Below, piece after piece: positions 12,391-23,824 of a stretch of 64,000 nt of DNA. Every line of letters begins with the position of its first letter. Position 1 is the first letter of the stretch. Origin of the DNA: Agroathelia rolfsii (lineage: Eukaryota; Basidiomycota; Agaricomycetes; Amylocorticiales; Amylocorticiaceae); contig JABRWF010000001.1 in the NCBI GenBank assembly GCA_018343915.1, positions 3,782,001 to 3,846,000 on the forward strand. The letters are read 5' to 3'. Under the pieces are notes generated by a model, which saw only the letters and a program-made list of their open reading frames with translations, ran no database searches and had not been told where the DNA came from. Made by a program: the position numbers and the translations under genes.

Positions 12391-13664
12391 ACCTGATTTC
12401 ATAGCACTTATAGATGTGCCACGCCATAGCTTGAATCAAAGGGGTGAGGTGGAATTACAATAGTGATGGGAAGACCTAGGCGTCCCGTTCAAGACAGGAA
12501 TAACATTATTCCTATAGCGTTTATGTCAATGTCTTTTATAAAAGCGAAAATAGTTATCTTGCATACTTTCAATAAGAAGACAGTACAAGAGCAACATAGA
12601 CTACAAGTACGTAGCATCCAGACACGAATGATTATTCTTATTTAGCTTGAATACCACGCCATGAGAGTCAATAGCTTCAACATATTTAATTGTGAAGAGC
12701 TACAATCTACCCCAGGCTATTAAGGCAGCACTAAAATCCGTCTCCACTTGGACACCCTCAAGCTTAGGGCTAGGCAGCCTAGCCTCTGCCAGCTAGACGT
12801 GATGTTCGTGGATTATGAAATTTGAGCACTTCAAGGTGGACATTAGCTATAAGCTATTTATAAAATCGTTGGCAAGATTTGTTAGAATATGTGATCCATG
12901 TGCTGGGTCACATGATTCTGCCTTTATATTTATGGTAGTTTACATTCTTGTTTACTATCCGTTTGACTACGTACAATGATGTACAAGTAGACAAGTGGAA
13001 TACAATTCATTGTGTCGACCGCTGTTCATCATCGTCGCTCGTCATATTTTAACAAGATTATCTTATATGCCAGTAGCACATATGAGAGTGAGAGTGTATG
13101 TTGCATGTAATGTAAAAGTGCTGTATGATGCGTATGCGACGCTTTAGCCTGAGCTTACTTATAGCTATTGCATTAGACCTCCCACAACTCGGGCAGCCTC
13201 GGGCAAAGAATAAGATGATGCAAACAAGCAGAAGATGATGATGCGTGTGCAAGAACGTGCTGTACATGTGCGCTAAGCTCTCCAACCCTATGTCTCTCCC
13301 TCACGTGATCCACCGCTCATGTGACTCTCCTCACGTGACCCCTAGGGTTACTTGTGTCCTCTGGACCTACCGGTCCACTATTCAAGTCGAAATCCATTGC
13401 AACGGTTGCGGAGTAAACGTTTTCATTCAATGGCATGCTTACGTTTTACGCTACGTAACATCATCTAAAATACTTCCATGATAAGTGAAAGTTCTGAGCA
13501 TTCTAAGAACTCGCATACATATTTAGACCGTCAATGCATCAATATTATTAATATTCGTTTTTTTAATCTTGAATTGTATCTAGATACTCTAGTATGTTAT
13601 ATCATGGTCGCATATAAATTCAGTCCATTTAACGCTGGCTCATTCATGCTAGAGTGGTTGTAGC
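12391..13664. other. Intergenic, nothing coding found
   Basis: I searched here for the missing GH35 catalytic domain on the minus strand and did not find it. The open frames are short and unconvincing. A cluster of three E-box-like palindromes at 13301-13338 is listed separately. Confidence 0.6.
13301..13338. promoter_or_regulatory. Cluster of three E-box-like palindromes
   Basis: TCACGTGA occurs at 13301-13308, TCATGTGA at 13317-13324 and TCACGTGA again at 13331-13338. CACGTG is the core bound by bHLH factors in fungi. No start codon is close, so the target is unclear. The sites could be a remnant of the promoter of the decayed gene to the left. Confidence 0.45.
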
Positions 13665-14598
13665 TTAATACTGCAACCTGGATTTTATGGTTGAAGACCT
13701 CAGGTCAGTAGGTTGCGCAAGAATCATAAAGAAAGAAATCGGACGCACTCCTCCTGGTTCAACATTAAAATGTGTGCCAAGGCATAGATCAAATTGTACC
13801 CAGCGAGAAATCAAGCAACGGTTGAAATGGCCGTGTGCAATGATCATCACATCTCGAGTATTTTCACCCGTTTCCAGCCATTTCTTGTGATATTCTCGGA
13901 CCTTTTCAATAACAGTATCAACACGCAGGCGCATTTCTTCAACGCTCTCGCCACCAGGGCAACTAATTAAAAAAAAAAAAAAAGATTAATGTAGGCCGTA
14001 TAGACGATGATCAGACGTCATCGTACCCATCACGCCAAATCTCCCAGTCGGGGTTTTTGGCCTTGATTTCCTTTGAGAGAAGGCCCTCGTAGTCTCCATA
14101 ATCCCATTCTCTAACAAGCTCCGAGGTGACATGAGCAGGCGTCTCGACATGTTCAAAGAGTAAATGAAAAGTTTTGTGTGCGCGTTGTCTAGGAGAGACA
14201 TAGACGATACCAAGGTTCTTGGGATCGATAATCACTGATATAATATAAGTAAGAATAAACGGCTACTTGTGTCAAGATAAGATCTTACTTCCGTCACCGA
14301 CAATATTCTCTGCCTTCTCCTTGATCTGCAGCTCCCCGCGAGCTGTCAGGGGAATATCAGATCGCCCAGTCTGATTAACCGTATAAGCAACGAGTTTTGG
14401 AAATTAAAAATGGAATGTACATGTCGACTAGGTATGCAATCGGAACTGTAAGCACTAAAATAATTTTCGACTTCAGAGAATATATGCATACCCGTTCAAC
14501 GACCATTCCGTTTCACCTGCCGGTGCATAAAGTTAGAAAAGCTTGAAAGGCATGGAAAATTTGGAGTAACCATGTCGGATGAGAATGAGACGAGGCAT
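13665..14598 (-). CDS. SHB17-like histidine phosphatase (phosphoglycerate mutase superfamily)
   Basis: Six exons, read downward: 14571-14598, 14492-14516, 14421-14427, 14289-14370, 14027-14234 and 13665-13962, giving 215 residues. Histidine phosphatases transfer phosphate through a catalytic histidine. Its RHGE motif is built across the first splice junction (MPRLILIRHGETEW). Also visible are SPRQRAHKT, the acid/base region REWDYGDYEG, WEIWRDGCPGGES and the second histidine in MIIAHGHF. The order matches sedoheptulose-1,7-bisphosphatase (SHB17), which feeds riboneogenesis, but a related PGM-like phosphatase is possible. Exon 3 is only 7 nt and completes NGRHTGRSDIPLT. The gene is head-to-head with VPS18, with 243 bp between start codons. 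Confidence 0.87.
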
Positions 14599-14841
14599 AG
14601 GTGGGCCACCCATCCTGATAGTGATGGTGGAGGTAGAGGATGATGAGAGTCGTCACATCGATAAAGTTATGCCTAAGTTGTCTGAAACCCGCGAAAGCCG
14701 GCCAGTGCTAGCTAGCTTTGATTGGGCCGAGTCAGGTCCAGCTAGGAGTCACGTGTATATCACGGGACAAAACCCGCATGTAAGGCTGCACTGACTGAAG
14801 GCTTCTATTGCACTGGCATTAGCACACCTTCCTATCTACTC
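14599..14841. promoter_or_regulatory. Shared promoter region of SHB17-like gene and VPS18
   Basis: The two start codons face away from each other across 243 bp, so the promoters must share this space. It contains an ATTGGG inverted CCAAT-like site near 14720 and a CACGTG at 14750-14755. Co-regulation is an inference. Confidence 0.5.
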
Positions 14842-17800
14842 ATGTTTGGCGATTGTACGTGCTTGTGAAAGTTGCTGGCTCCGCTTCTCAACGTTTTTAT
14901 CAAGATGTTGAACATGCTTCTGGACCTAGCGGTCTAGGTAGTCTACCTTTGCCCCAAGTCCAGTATGAGGGGTTCGAGCCAACGCCATACGAGCAAGACA
15001 AACATGATGGGATTTTGGATAGCGCGATACCCGTATGCAAAGTGCTTACTCTATCCCATTTGTCTCACTTACCACGACTGTCCTAGGAAGCAGACGCATA
15101 TGAGGCATCTGAGCCCATTCTTAGCTTAGGTTCAGTCCAAATGGACATGCCTGCTGACTTGGTGTCGTTGGTTGCATCTTCTGACACGCTCGCAATGGGT
15201 TTTGCTTCAAACCTAATCATGCTCCTGGAGCTTTCCGATGTCGAGAAAATGACAAGGGTGATAATACCAACGAAATCAGAATTCACACTTTACAAAATCC
15301 ATCTCGACCCTTCAGGGCGTCATCTCCTTATAACTTCCATGCAAGGAGAGAATTGGTATCTTTTCAAGACCTGGAAGAAGCCTCGTCTTCTCAAGTCATG
15401 GAAAATGGTTATTGAAAGTGTCGCATGGAACAAGGCTGGATTGTTAACGTCTCCTCACTCTACCTCGACTCGTGAGATGCTCATTGGTGCTCGGAACGGC
15501 ACAATTTACGAGGCGCTGCTGGATGCGGAGGAAGATTTCTTTAAGTCCCATGAGCGGTATATCCAGCCTGTCTTCTCTTTGCAAGAGCGTTTGCCTGTCA
15601 CTGGGATCAAATTCGATTTTTATCCAGCCTCCGATCCGCGCCGCATCCTGATAGTCATAACAACTCCTTCACGGATATACCAGTTCGTTGGATCTCCTGA
15701 GAGAAAGAACGAGGAGGGTGGTAGACTGTTTGCAAATCTATTTGCCAGCTACAGAGAGATTGCACCGAGTACGCACACTAAGCCCACTGTGTCTGCAACC
15801 AGCTAATATGAAAAAAGAGATTTCCGAGGTCCCTGGGAACATTCAACACTCTGAGCTCCAGTTTTTCACACCTAATGCTGATCAAGCTCAGTCTCTTCCT
15901 AAAGGAATCGCATGGTCAACAGGTAGTTTCATGCACTTACTATACCAATACACATTGATTGACGCTTACGTCTTTGAAGGGCTTGGTATCTATCACGGAC
16001 AACTCAATTTCCAGTCTTCCTCTGATGATATGATCGACGGCGCCAGTTTATTAGCATATCCAAATTCAGACGTGACCTCGTCTTCACCCAATTCCTCACA
16101 AGAATCATCAGCGCCGGCCTCCATTGCACTGACTGAGTTCCACTTTATCTTGCTATTTAAGAACCGCGTCGTTGGCATCTGCGCTCTTGATGAAAAGACA
16201 ATATATGACGAGTTGTTACCCTTGGTATGAAGACGACTCATTCTCCAGATTTAATCTTACCTGACTCGCCGTGTAGAAACCGCGGGAAGAAGTCATCGGT
16301 ATTTCGGCTGATCCAGTGCGGCATACGTATTGGGTTTATACAAACAAGTCCATCTACGAATTGGATATTACCAAGGAGGACAGAGATATTTGGAAGATCT
16401 ACCTCGATCAAAGCAAGTTTGATATTGCCCTCCGTTATGCAAAGGTGAGCGTTTTCGTTTACTCTTCCCCTGCATAATGTAAATATGACTTGTTTCGCGC
16501 AGAAAGCAAGCCAGAGAGACTTAGTACTGGCTGCCCAGGCAGAGGCTTACTTTGCCCAGGGAAAATATTTCCAAGCTGCACAATCTTACGCTCAATGTTC
16601 TACAACATTCGAGGAAGTGACTCTCAAATTCCTTGATGTTGGAGAACGAGATGCATTACGATCTTATCTTATCTCAAGGCTGGAACGTACCAAACGAACT
16701 GTACGTATTCATCTCCAGGTGCATCTTGTACAATTGCTAAGAATTCATAGGACTTATCACAACGCATGATGCTCGCAACATGGCTTGTGGAGTTTTACCT
16801 GAGCAAGTGTAATGAGTTGGATGACTTGATCGCATCTGAGAGCGTATCCAATGATGTCGAGAATCTGCAGACGGAGCGGAGCATCCTTGAGGAAGACTTG
16901 CGGCAATTCTTCCAAACATATAAGGTAAGTTTTCATGATTTTTATTGCATCTTTTTTGTTCATGGGGATCTCCATAGGCCAACCTCGACCCCAGTACTAT
17001 CTACGAGCTAATACAAGGACATGGAAGGACAGACATGTACCTATATTATGCTTCGGTCGTTGGGAACTATGAAAGAGTTGTCGAACACTGGATTGATGTC
17101 GAAGAGTGGACAAAAGCGATCGAAGTCGTCAGCAAACAGGTATTCATAAACATTCTTTATCGTCTTTTTTGTCGTCAATAAATGTCTTTTTTCCTCAGAA
17201 TACTCTTGAGATGTACTACCGCTTCAGTCCAGTCCTCATGCGTCAGGCACCTAAAGAGACGACCGAGTCTTGGCTGCGTCAACCTGCCTTGGACCCACTC
17301 CGCCTCATTCCAGCTCTACTACAATTGCAACACGCGCCGCGCGATCCACTCTCCCCTAACTACGCTGTACGATATCTCAACCATGTTATATTCGAGCAGC
17401 ACAATACTTCCTCTACCATCCATAACCTCATCCTCACATTCCACGCTGCCTCACCTCCATCGGATGACGCCGCCCTCTTCCGTTTCCTCTCGACCGCCCC
17501 TGTGGACCCATTAACACAGAAACCCTATTATGATCTCGACTACGCCTTGCGACTCTGTAAACAAAGCGGTCATATACAGCCCTGTGTTCATATTTATGGC
17601 AAGATGGGGTTATGGGAAAATAGTGTTGATTTGGCGTTAGATATGGGCGACCTGGAGCTAGCAAAGATCAATGCGGACATGCCAGAAGATGATGTACAGT
17701 TGAGGAAGAAACTCTGGCTTAAGATTGCGCGATATGTAGTGCAAGAGAAGGGCGACATCAAGACGTGAGTAATGTCTTTGTTTCTTTTTTTAACTACCTC

Positions 17801-18815
17801 ACGATCATTCCTTCCGTCATGCTCAGTGCTATGCAATTTCTGGATAACGCCGATTTACTGAAAATCGAAGATATCCTTCCGTTCTTCCCTGACTTCGTTG
17901 TTATTGATGATTTCAAGGAGGAAATTGCTCATGCGCTCGAAGGGTACTCGGCTCATATTGACACTCTGAAGGGCGAGATGGAAGAAGCAACGAAGGCAGC
18001 AGAGGCAATCAAACAAGACATTTCTGCTCTCAAGAATAGATTCGTCACGATTGACGCTGGTGAACGGTGCTCACACTGTTCACATTTGCTATTTACGAGG
18101 CAATTTTATGTGTTCCCTTGTCAACATACGTTCCATGCGGACTGCCTTATTAGTCTGGTAAGGTTAATGTAAATGTCGCAAGTTTCTGCTCTTATTTCTT
18201 TCTTTTGTTTGCTCCCAGGCCAAGGAATACTTGCCAGCGCACGCCTTGAGACGTATCGTCAACCTTCAATCTGAGTTGGTCAAGAACACCCAGACACCCC
18301 TCGCTCTTGATCAATCTATCATCACTGGCCCTCTGCCTACTCAGCTCGGCCAAAACGGCCGTCATACGCCTACAACCCAGCGTACTCTTCTCTCCTCCAC
18401 GTTTGTCAACCCTCTACAAAACGGTACACGCGCCGCAAATGCTCTAGGTCGGAACTTGTTGTCCGCTGGTGGTAATTTCATCGTGACCGGCGGTGGTAAT
18501 CTCATTTCTGCAGGAGGGAGCCTGCTCACCACGAGTGGTGGAACTCTTTTGTCAGCTGGAGACAAGCTGAAGGATATGATCGTGCCAGACGCTCTGGCAG
18601 CTATGGTGAGCACGCCAGCGTGGATACCTGGCGTGGGCGGTGCCGGGAAGAAAGATGGTCTTGGTGACAAAACATCAGGGGAAAAGGCGGAGAAAGTCAG
18701 AAGGGAATTGGATGAAATGTTGGCTAGCGCATGTCCATTATGCGAGAATGTTGTGGTGGGCCTAGATAGGCCATTCGTCAACGAGGGCGAAATTGATACC
18801 AGCTGGGAGCTCTAG
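14842..18815 (+). CDS. VPS18: Vps18 (Pep3), class C Vps subunit of HOPS/CORVET
   Basis: Twelve exons: 14842-14854, 14905-15032, 15087-15768, 15818-15922, 15980-16224, 16277-16444, 16503-16700, 16751-16924, 16978-17139, 17199-17764, 17827-18157 and 18219-18815, giving 1,122 residues. The protein tethers membranes at endosomes and the vacuole before SNARE fusion. The order fits the family: an N-terminal beta-propeller of the Pep3/Vps18 type, a helical clathrin-repeat-like body (QRDLVLAAQAEAYF, MYLYYASVVGNYE), a short coiled coil near 17930-18050, and a RING-H2 finger. The RING has CSHC, then CQHTFHADC, then CPLCENVVVGLDRPF. A glycine-rich insert (exon 12) separates its last cysteine pair. The first exon, 13 nt, was chosen because it supplies the only in-frame ATG (MFGDYVEH). 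The intron at 15769-15817 uses the AAAAAG acceptor, since a nearer CAG would leave only 34 nt. Confidence 0.95.
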
Positions 18816-18994
18816 TGTGCCTAGTACTTTATTCCCCGTGGAAATATGCTCTATCTTTTGCTTATTGAATCATAGTATATTAGAATCTAGTTTTTTCTGG
18901 TAATGAACAGCTATAGCAGGCCAGATATAGAAAGGACAAGGACAAGAGCGGAGAATAAGTGAACGTGAGATTCAAGTCTGTGATGACGGGTAGA

Positions 18995-19478
18995 TCAACC
19001 ATTGATCTTCTTGGTTCTGCCTTGTCTACGTCGTAGTCGTGCAGTTTTGCGTGAACCCATCTAAGAGCGGCAGAATGAGCTCAGTATATTTCCACGCACA
19101 AGTGATTTGTACGTACCCTTGCCTTGTCCTCCTCGAGCCTCCTCCTTTCCTCTGCTGCACGTTTGCGTTCGAGTGTAATATCTCTTCTCCTCGTTTTTTC
19201 AGCTTGCTTCTCCTCCTTGAGCTCCTTCTCGAGTTTTTTAACGGCCTGCTCAGCCTTTGTTTTTTCCATGCGAGCTTCCCAACTCTTTGCCTTAACTCCA
19301 GGTTGCATGTGTGATCGTCTACAGCGGTTGAGATCAATTTTCGAGAAAGTAGACAGAAAATTGCACGTCTTTGCACGGACACTGCAGGCTTCATAACGGG
19401 CTTCCATGATTTTCCAGATACCCTGCCGTTTGATGAGGATGCAAGTGGGATAACCTCTTGTGGATCTGTTGAGGCCAT
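18995..19478 (-). CDS. CGR1: Cgr1-like rRNA-processing protein
   Basis: Three exons: 19381-19478, 19117-19318 and 18995-19060, giving 121 residues. Cgr1 is a small nucleolar protein needed for 60S ribosomal subunit maturation. The sequence has the family pattern: GRVSGKSWK near the N-terminus, a second KSWEARM block, then a long, highly charged Lys/Glu/Arg coiled coil and a basic tail (RLRRRQGRTKKING). The exon 1 donor is taken as GTCCGT because only that phase joins KPAV to RSHMQPG. The gene is convergent with VPS18, with 179 bp between the stops, and divergent from the Zn2Cys6 regulator. Confidence 0.88.
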
Positions 19479-19764
19479 GTTTTTGAGCTGTGTTACTCTG
19501 GTCAATAAGTGTCGCAAGCAAAGCTCATAGGCCAACGTAAATTTCCTTGTTTAGGACAGCTTCCGGCGCCGGGCTCCCTAAATGGGTTTACGAGAAAAGG
19601 AAAATAAATCGGCCGCAGTAGGTCACATGACTTGAAGTCAAGGTGCCGAGTCATTTACGTTTGCTGCCGTGCTGTAGCTTCATAAGCATATCAGTAAGCG
19701 GGTTTATTTACAATGCATATATATCACCCCAGACTGGGCCTGGTGATATCCCTCCAAGTCAATG
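19479..19764. promoter_or_regulatory. Shared promoter region of CGR1 and Zn2Cys6 regulator
   Basis: 286 bp separate two divergent start codons. The region includes GTCACATGAC near 19622, an E-box-like site. No TATA box is obvious on either side apart from a TATATA near 19718. Confidence 0.4.
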
Positions 19765-22700
19765 ATGTCACCTGAGCAGGCACCGAGAGGACACTCTGGC
19801 AAAGGCTCGGAATCCGAGAAGACGAGGCGAACGAGAGCAAAGACAGCTTGGTGTGTGTCCATTGGCATGTTAATAGATATGTCGGCGCTGTATCAGTTAA
19901 CTTGATTGTATTTGTAGTGCGGAATGTCAGAGGTATATTTTCGATCAAAGATGTCAATCTTCGAATTCTATGTGAACCCTTCACCTAGATTGAAGCTCAA
20001 ATGCGACAAACAAGTTCCATGTTCCACATGTGTTCGTCGTAGATGCACACATTTATGCCCAGACAGTCGGTGTTCTTTGCCATAATTCTATCCATAATTC
20101 CACCTAACATAGGAACAGAAGCCATGCCTACAGGTTACACGCTAAGGTTTCTATTTCTCCGTATCACTGTAGTGTTCTTGTGGTTCTCAACCCTTCAACC
20201 ATGCAGTGCACACAAAGCGAACGACAGGCTGCGTGCCAAAGTCGATGAGCTGGTGCAAAGAATACGCCAGTTAGAAGACGCCTTGGCCCTTCTCCAATCG
20301 CGCGTATCCGACGAAGCTCATCCACTTCTTGCTGAAGAGCATCGTGTCGACATTGATATTCCTGGCGAACTCGTGCGAGATCCTGGCGAGGTTGTAAATG
20401 CCCTTGGATCCCTCAGGATCAAAGACCGAGAGGAGACTTTCTTTGGGAGATCTGCTGGTAGCGAGATGCTGTTTCTTGTGAGTGAATCGGATATAGTTAG
20501 TCCCAGACCTTTAAGCGATGTTTTCTAACAATATTGCAGCAAGCAAGATCCCAAAACTTTGAGGCAATGCCTCTTGAATTTCCTGATCATCTTTCCAGTC
20601 TTTCATGTCTATTCCCGTTCCTTCCTGGCGGTGCATGGCACGAAAAAGAGACTATATACGCTATACTCAATCTTCTACCAGATCAAAACAGAGCATCGTC
20701 CTTATGCGAAACATATTTCCAGCAGGTTTGTTATCTAAAAAGGATTTTTTCCTCATCATGTCTGAACCCAACATAAGGCAAACTGGTCTCAAAAAATAGT
20801 ACACAGGGAAGAGCTTTTTGAAGAATTGATGGGCCCACTATACAAGCACTTGGCACGACGTAACGATAATCCCCTGGACACCATGCCCATTTCTCCGCAT
20901 CAAATTGCGGTCATATTTCTAGTTGGACCATTTCCCAGTGTTTCCAAGAATATTACTGAAGCTAGGACCAGGTTTTTGCTCATGGTTCCCTGATGGATCT
21001 CACATTGTCTCCACGAAGCGCTGAGGCCGAGGGATATTTCCTGCTTGGTATAATTTCAGTAAATGCTTAGACTGCCGACATTGCTAATGCAAGATCATAG
21101 GTCGAGCGGCTTTGTCGCTTCAAGATATGTTCGAGAGGCCAGAGGTAAAATTGTGTTACTAAGAGTCACGAACTATTTTAATATATGATACAGCTGGCGA
21201 CGGTACAAACACTAACTATGTGTGCCTCATACCACCATGTCGTTTCCAGCCAAAGTCGAAATCGCTACTCCATTGATAGTGCTTGGAGAGTGCATTCTTT
21301 ATCATGCAAGATCGCTCAAGGCATGGGTCTACGTACGTCCATTTTCCCGCATTTGAATCCAAATCCTTTCGGCTGACTTTGCTTCTTTAGACCGAGACCC
21401 TGGAAATTGGGGCTTTGGTAGGATTTCGTGATGCAAGGAAATTTCCATCCAGTCTAACTGTTAAGTGCTGCAAATAGAACCCAAAATTGTTAACCGAAGG
21501 CGAAATCTGTTCTGGGAAATTTTCTCCATTGACAACTTTTACTCTCTCGGAACCGGCCGCCCGTGAGCTATGATGCTGTTTGCTCACTGACAAGATGATT
21601 CACTACTTTACTATTAATGATTTTAGGCCTTGCTTTTCTCGGATTTTTGTGGATTGTGCATTCCCAGAATATGAACAGACAACGCTTAATAAAGATGGAG
21701 AGGTTGAATTTGGATGTAAGTGATAGTCTACGACGTGCTGACATCTCTCTAATGCGTAACCAAGTCTATCACTGGAAGCACAGGTCTGCCCTTGAACTGC
21801 AATCGCAAATCATCGAATTGACTTTGCAAGCCACGCCGCCTACGTATGACTCCGTACTCAAGCTCGACGAAAAAATTAGAGCATTCTCCATTCCACCTTC
21901 CCTGAACATGGACACTATGACTCTTGATCCAATTTTTCCTCCTACGCATTATCTACAAAAAGTTTGTGTGGCCATAAATTTCCCTGCTCATATTTTCACT
22001 GAACTACTTATTAGGTCCTGCTTCTCATTGTACGCGGTGTCTGTAAGTGAAAAACTGTTTTATCGTCTTTTTGTCATTAAACCAGTTTTAGCTATTATTT
22101 ATTTGCACAGGAGTTTCTTCGTGCAAGCAATCCTGGATCATCCCGTCAATCCGTTGCGAAGCAGATACGGCCCTTCTTTCTTGGCAGCTTCACGAGCGGC
22201 TTCGGAAGTCATTAAGCTACTAAAGCGCAATTATGAACTTTATCCAGATTTATGCGCTCGATGGGGGCACTTCTTTGTACATGTCTTTTCTTCAGCTGTC
22301 AGTCCATTTCTTATGTCAGCTTCCTTAGAAGTCTAATGATATTTTTATAGATAATTATGGGAACAATAGCAATTCGTCTTCCAACTTCGTCCTTTGCAGC
22401 CACCGCCCGTAGTCTGTTAGATGATGCCATTGATGTTTTTGCCAAAGCGCCGGAGGAGTATTCTGGTGGCCCCCAGATTAAGGTATGGATATATCCATCC
22501 TACCGGGCTCTCGATTTGTCCCAAATTGATGTTCATCGTGGTTGCAGAAAATGCTTGCCAAGTTTCAGAAACGAGCTGCTCAGGTCAAGGATGAAATTGG
22601 ACCTGACAAACACCTGCCAGCTTGTACTAATTCATGCGCTTGTGCAAAAGCCAATGTCCAGCTCTCGATATTTGGCGGGCACACACATGTACAGCGCGTT

Positions 22701-23207
22701 GACGCTGATTCAGCTCGCACATCAGACCCTGACAAAGAATCATCTGCCGCACAACAAGCCATGGTGTCAGCCGGTAAAGGAGCTAGCGCTCCATCTTCTC
22801 ATGAACAGACGGCCACAGCCATGCCCAACACACTTGCACTGGATTCTTCATTCATTGCTGATGGCGGAGCAATTCAGGGCCCGATACCCATCATACCAGA
22901 CATGCCCGAACTATTATTCCCTTCTCCCGATCTGCAGAGCACAGATACGTTTTCAATTGGGCAGATGTTTTCCAGTGATGATTATTGGACTAATATAGGC
23001 TCGATGTCGACGTCATGGAATAGCCCAGCGGGTCTCGACCAACAACAACAACAGGCGATTCCGGATGTGTATTGGCCCAGATCAGACGCATCTAACGCAC
23101 AGTTCGGATACCTTGACAACATGGCTGCAATGGACGCCCAATGGATGGTATTCATTCGTGACACTGGAGTCCTGCAGGGAGGCGAAGTCAATGATGTTGG
23201 AGCGTGA
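19765..23207 (+). CDS. Zn2Cys6 transcription factor with fungal-specific TF domain
   Basis: Eighteen exons were assembled, beginning 19765-19850, 19918-19932 (15 nt), 19989-20065, 20113-20160 and 20218-20477, and ending 22351-22482 and 22548-23207, giving about 834 residues. The N-terminus is basic (KTRRTRAKTAC). A six-cysteine zinc cluster is built across three exons: C-x2-C in TACAECQRLK, then CDKQVPCSTCVRRRC. A short coiled coil follows (RIRQLEDALALL). The body matches the fungal-specific regulator domain, with FAHGSLMDL, YSIDSAWRV, LFWEIFSIDNFYSLGTGRPP, VDCAFPEYE and IIYLHRSFF. The Ser/Gln-rich tail resembles an activation region. The least certain junction is 20160/20218, chosen because it gives the usual spacing from TGYTLRF to RIRQLED. 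A 3'-terminal intron near 23149-23178 is also possible. The regulated genes are unknown. Confidence 0.88.
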
Positions 23208-23824
23208 TTGACAGTGCTAGATCAAGTTAGTGTATTCCCGAGACTCGGAGAATTTGCGAATCATGGATATATTGTAGCTGTAAATGGCGACCAGCATGGC
23301 TTCTCGACAAAACTGGTAAAAAAAAAAAAAAAAGACAATAGACGAGACGTAAATAAGTATGCTGCTCGGCTATTACGGACTTATGAAGAGCGCTAGTGGT
23401 CGAAAAGCTTTGAGTGCTAAAAGATGGAGTTGGCTGTACCACAGGTGAAGAGGATTGTAGGATAATGTAAAGGAAGGGGAGCACAGTATTTATATGTTGA
23501 ATGTCTCTGTACCATGATTTTCTAGATATATGCTCAATGTAATGCACCCAACTCACGATGATGCAAGCGGGGAAAGAGGCCAGAGAAGATTCACTTCATG
23601 TGACAGTGTGAAGTGGCGGCGGCGGTGGCAAAAGACGCAGTGGCACGAAACGGAGCCGCCACAGTGCATAAAGCAAGCAGCAGGTTAGGCAGCGATTGTC
23701 ACCTCGCCATTCTCTGGCCAGTACGGCCCTGTCTGTGTCCCTTCATTCTCTCCTTATTACTGCAGCGTCCTTGCTACTAGGCATCCTTTTTCTATCTTCT
23801 TGTATATGCACGCTCCTTCCCATA
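23208..23824. other. Intergenic
   Basis: This is the 3' flank of the regulator and the 5' flank of the next gene. It contains a 15-base A run near 23318 and a GGCGGCGGCGGTGG stretch near 23615. The frame of the next gene is open back to 23696 but lacks an ATG before 23825. Confidence 0.6.

Noticed and set aside
15769..15817. 34-nt intron in VPS18
   Set aside because: The near acceptor CCAG would make an implausibly short intron. The AAAAAG acceptor gives 49 nt, a good CTAAT branch site and a better protein match.
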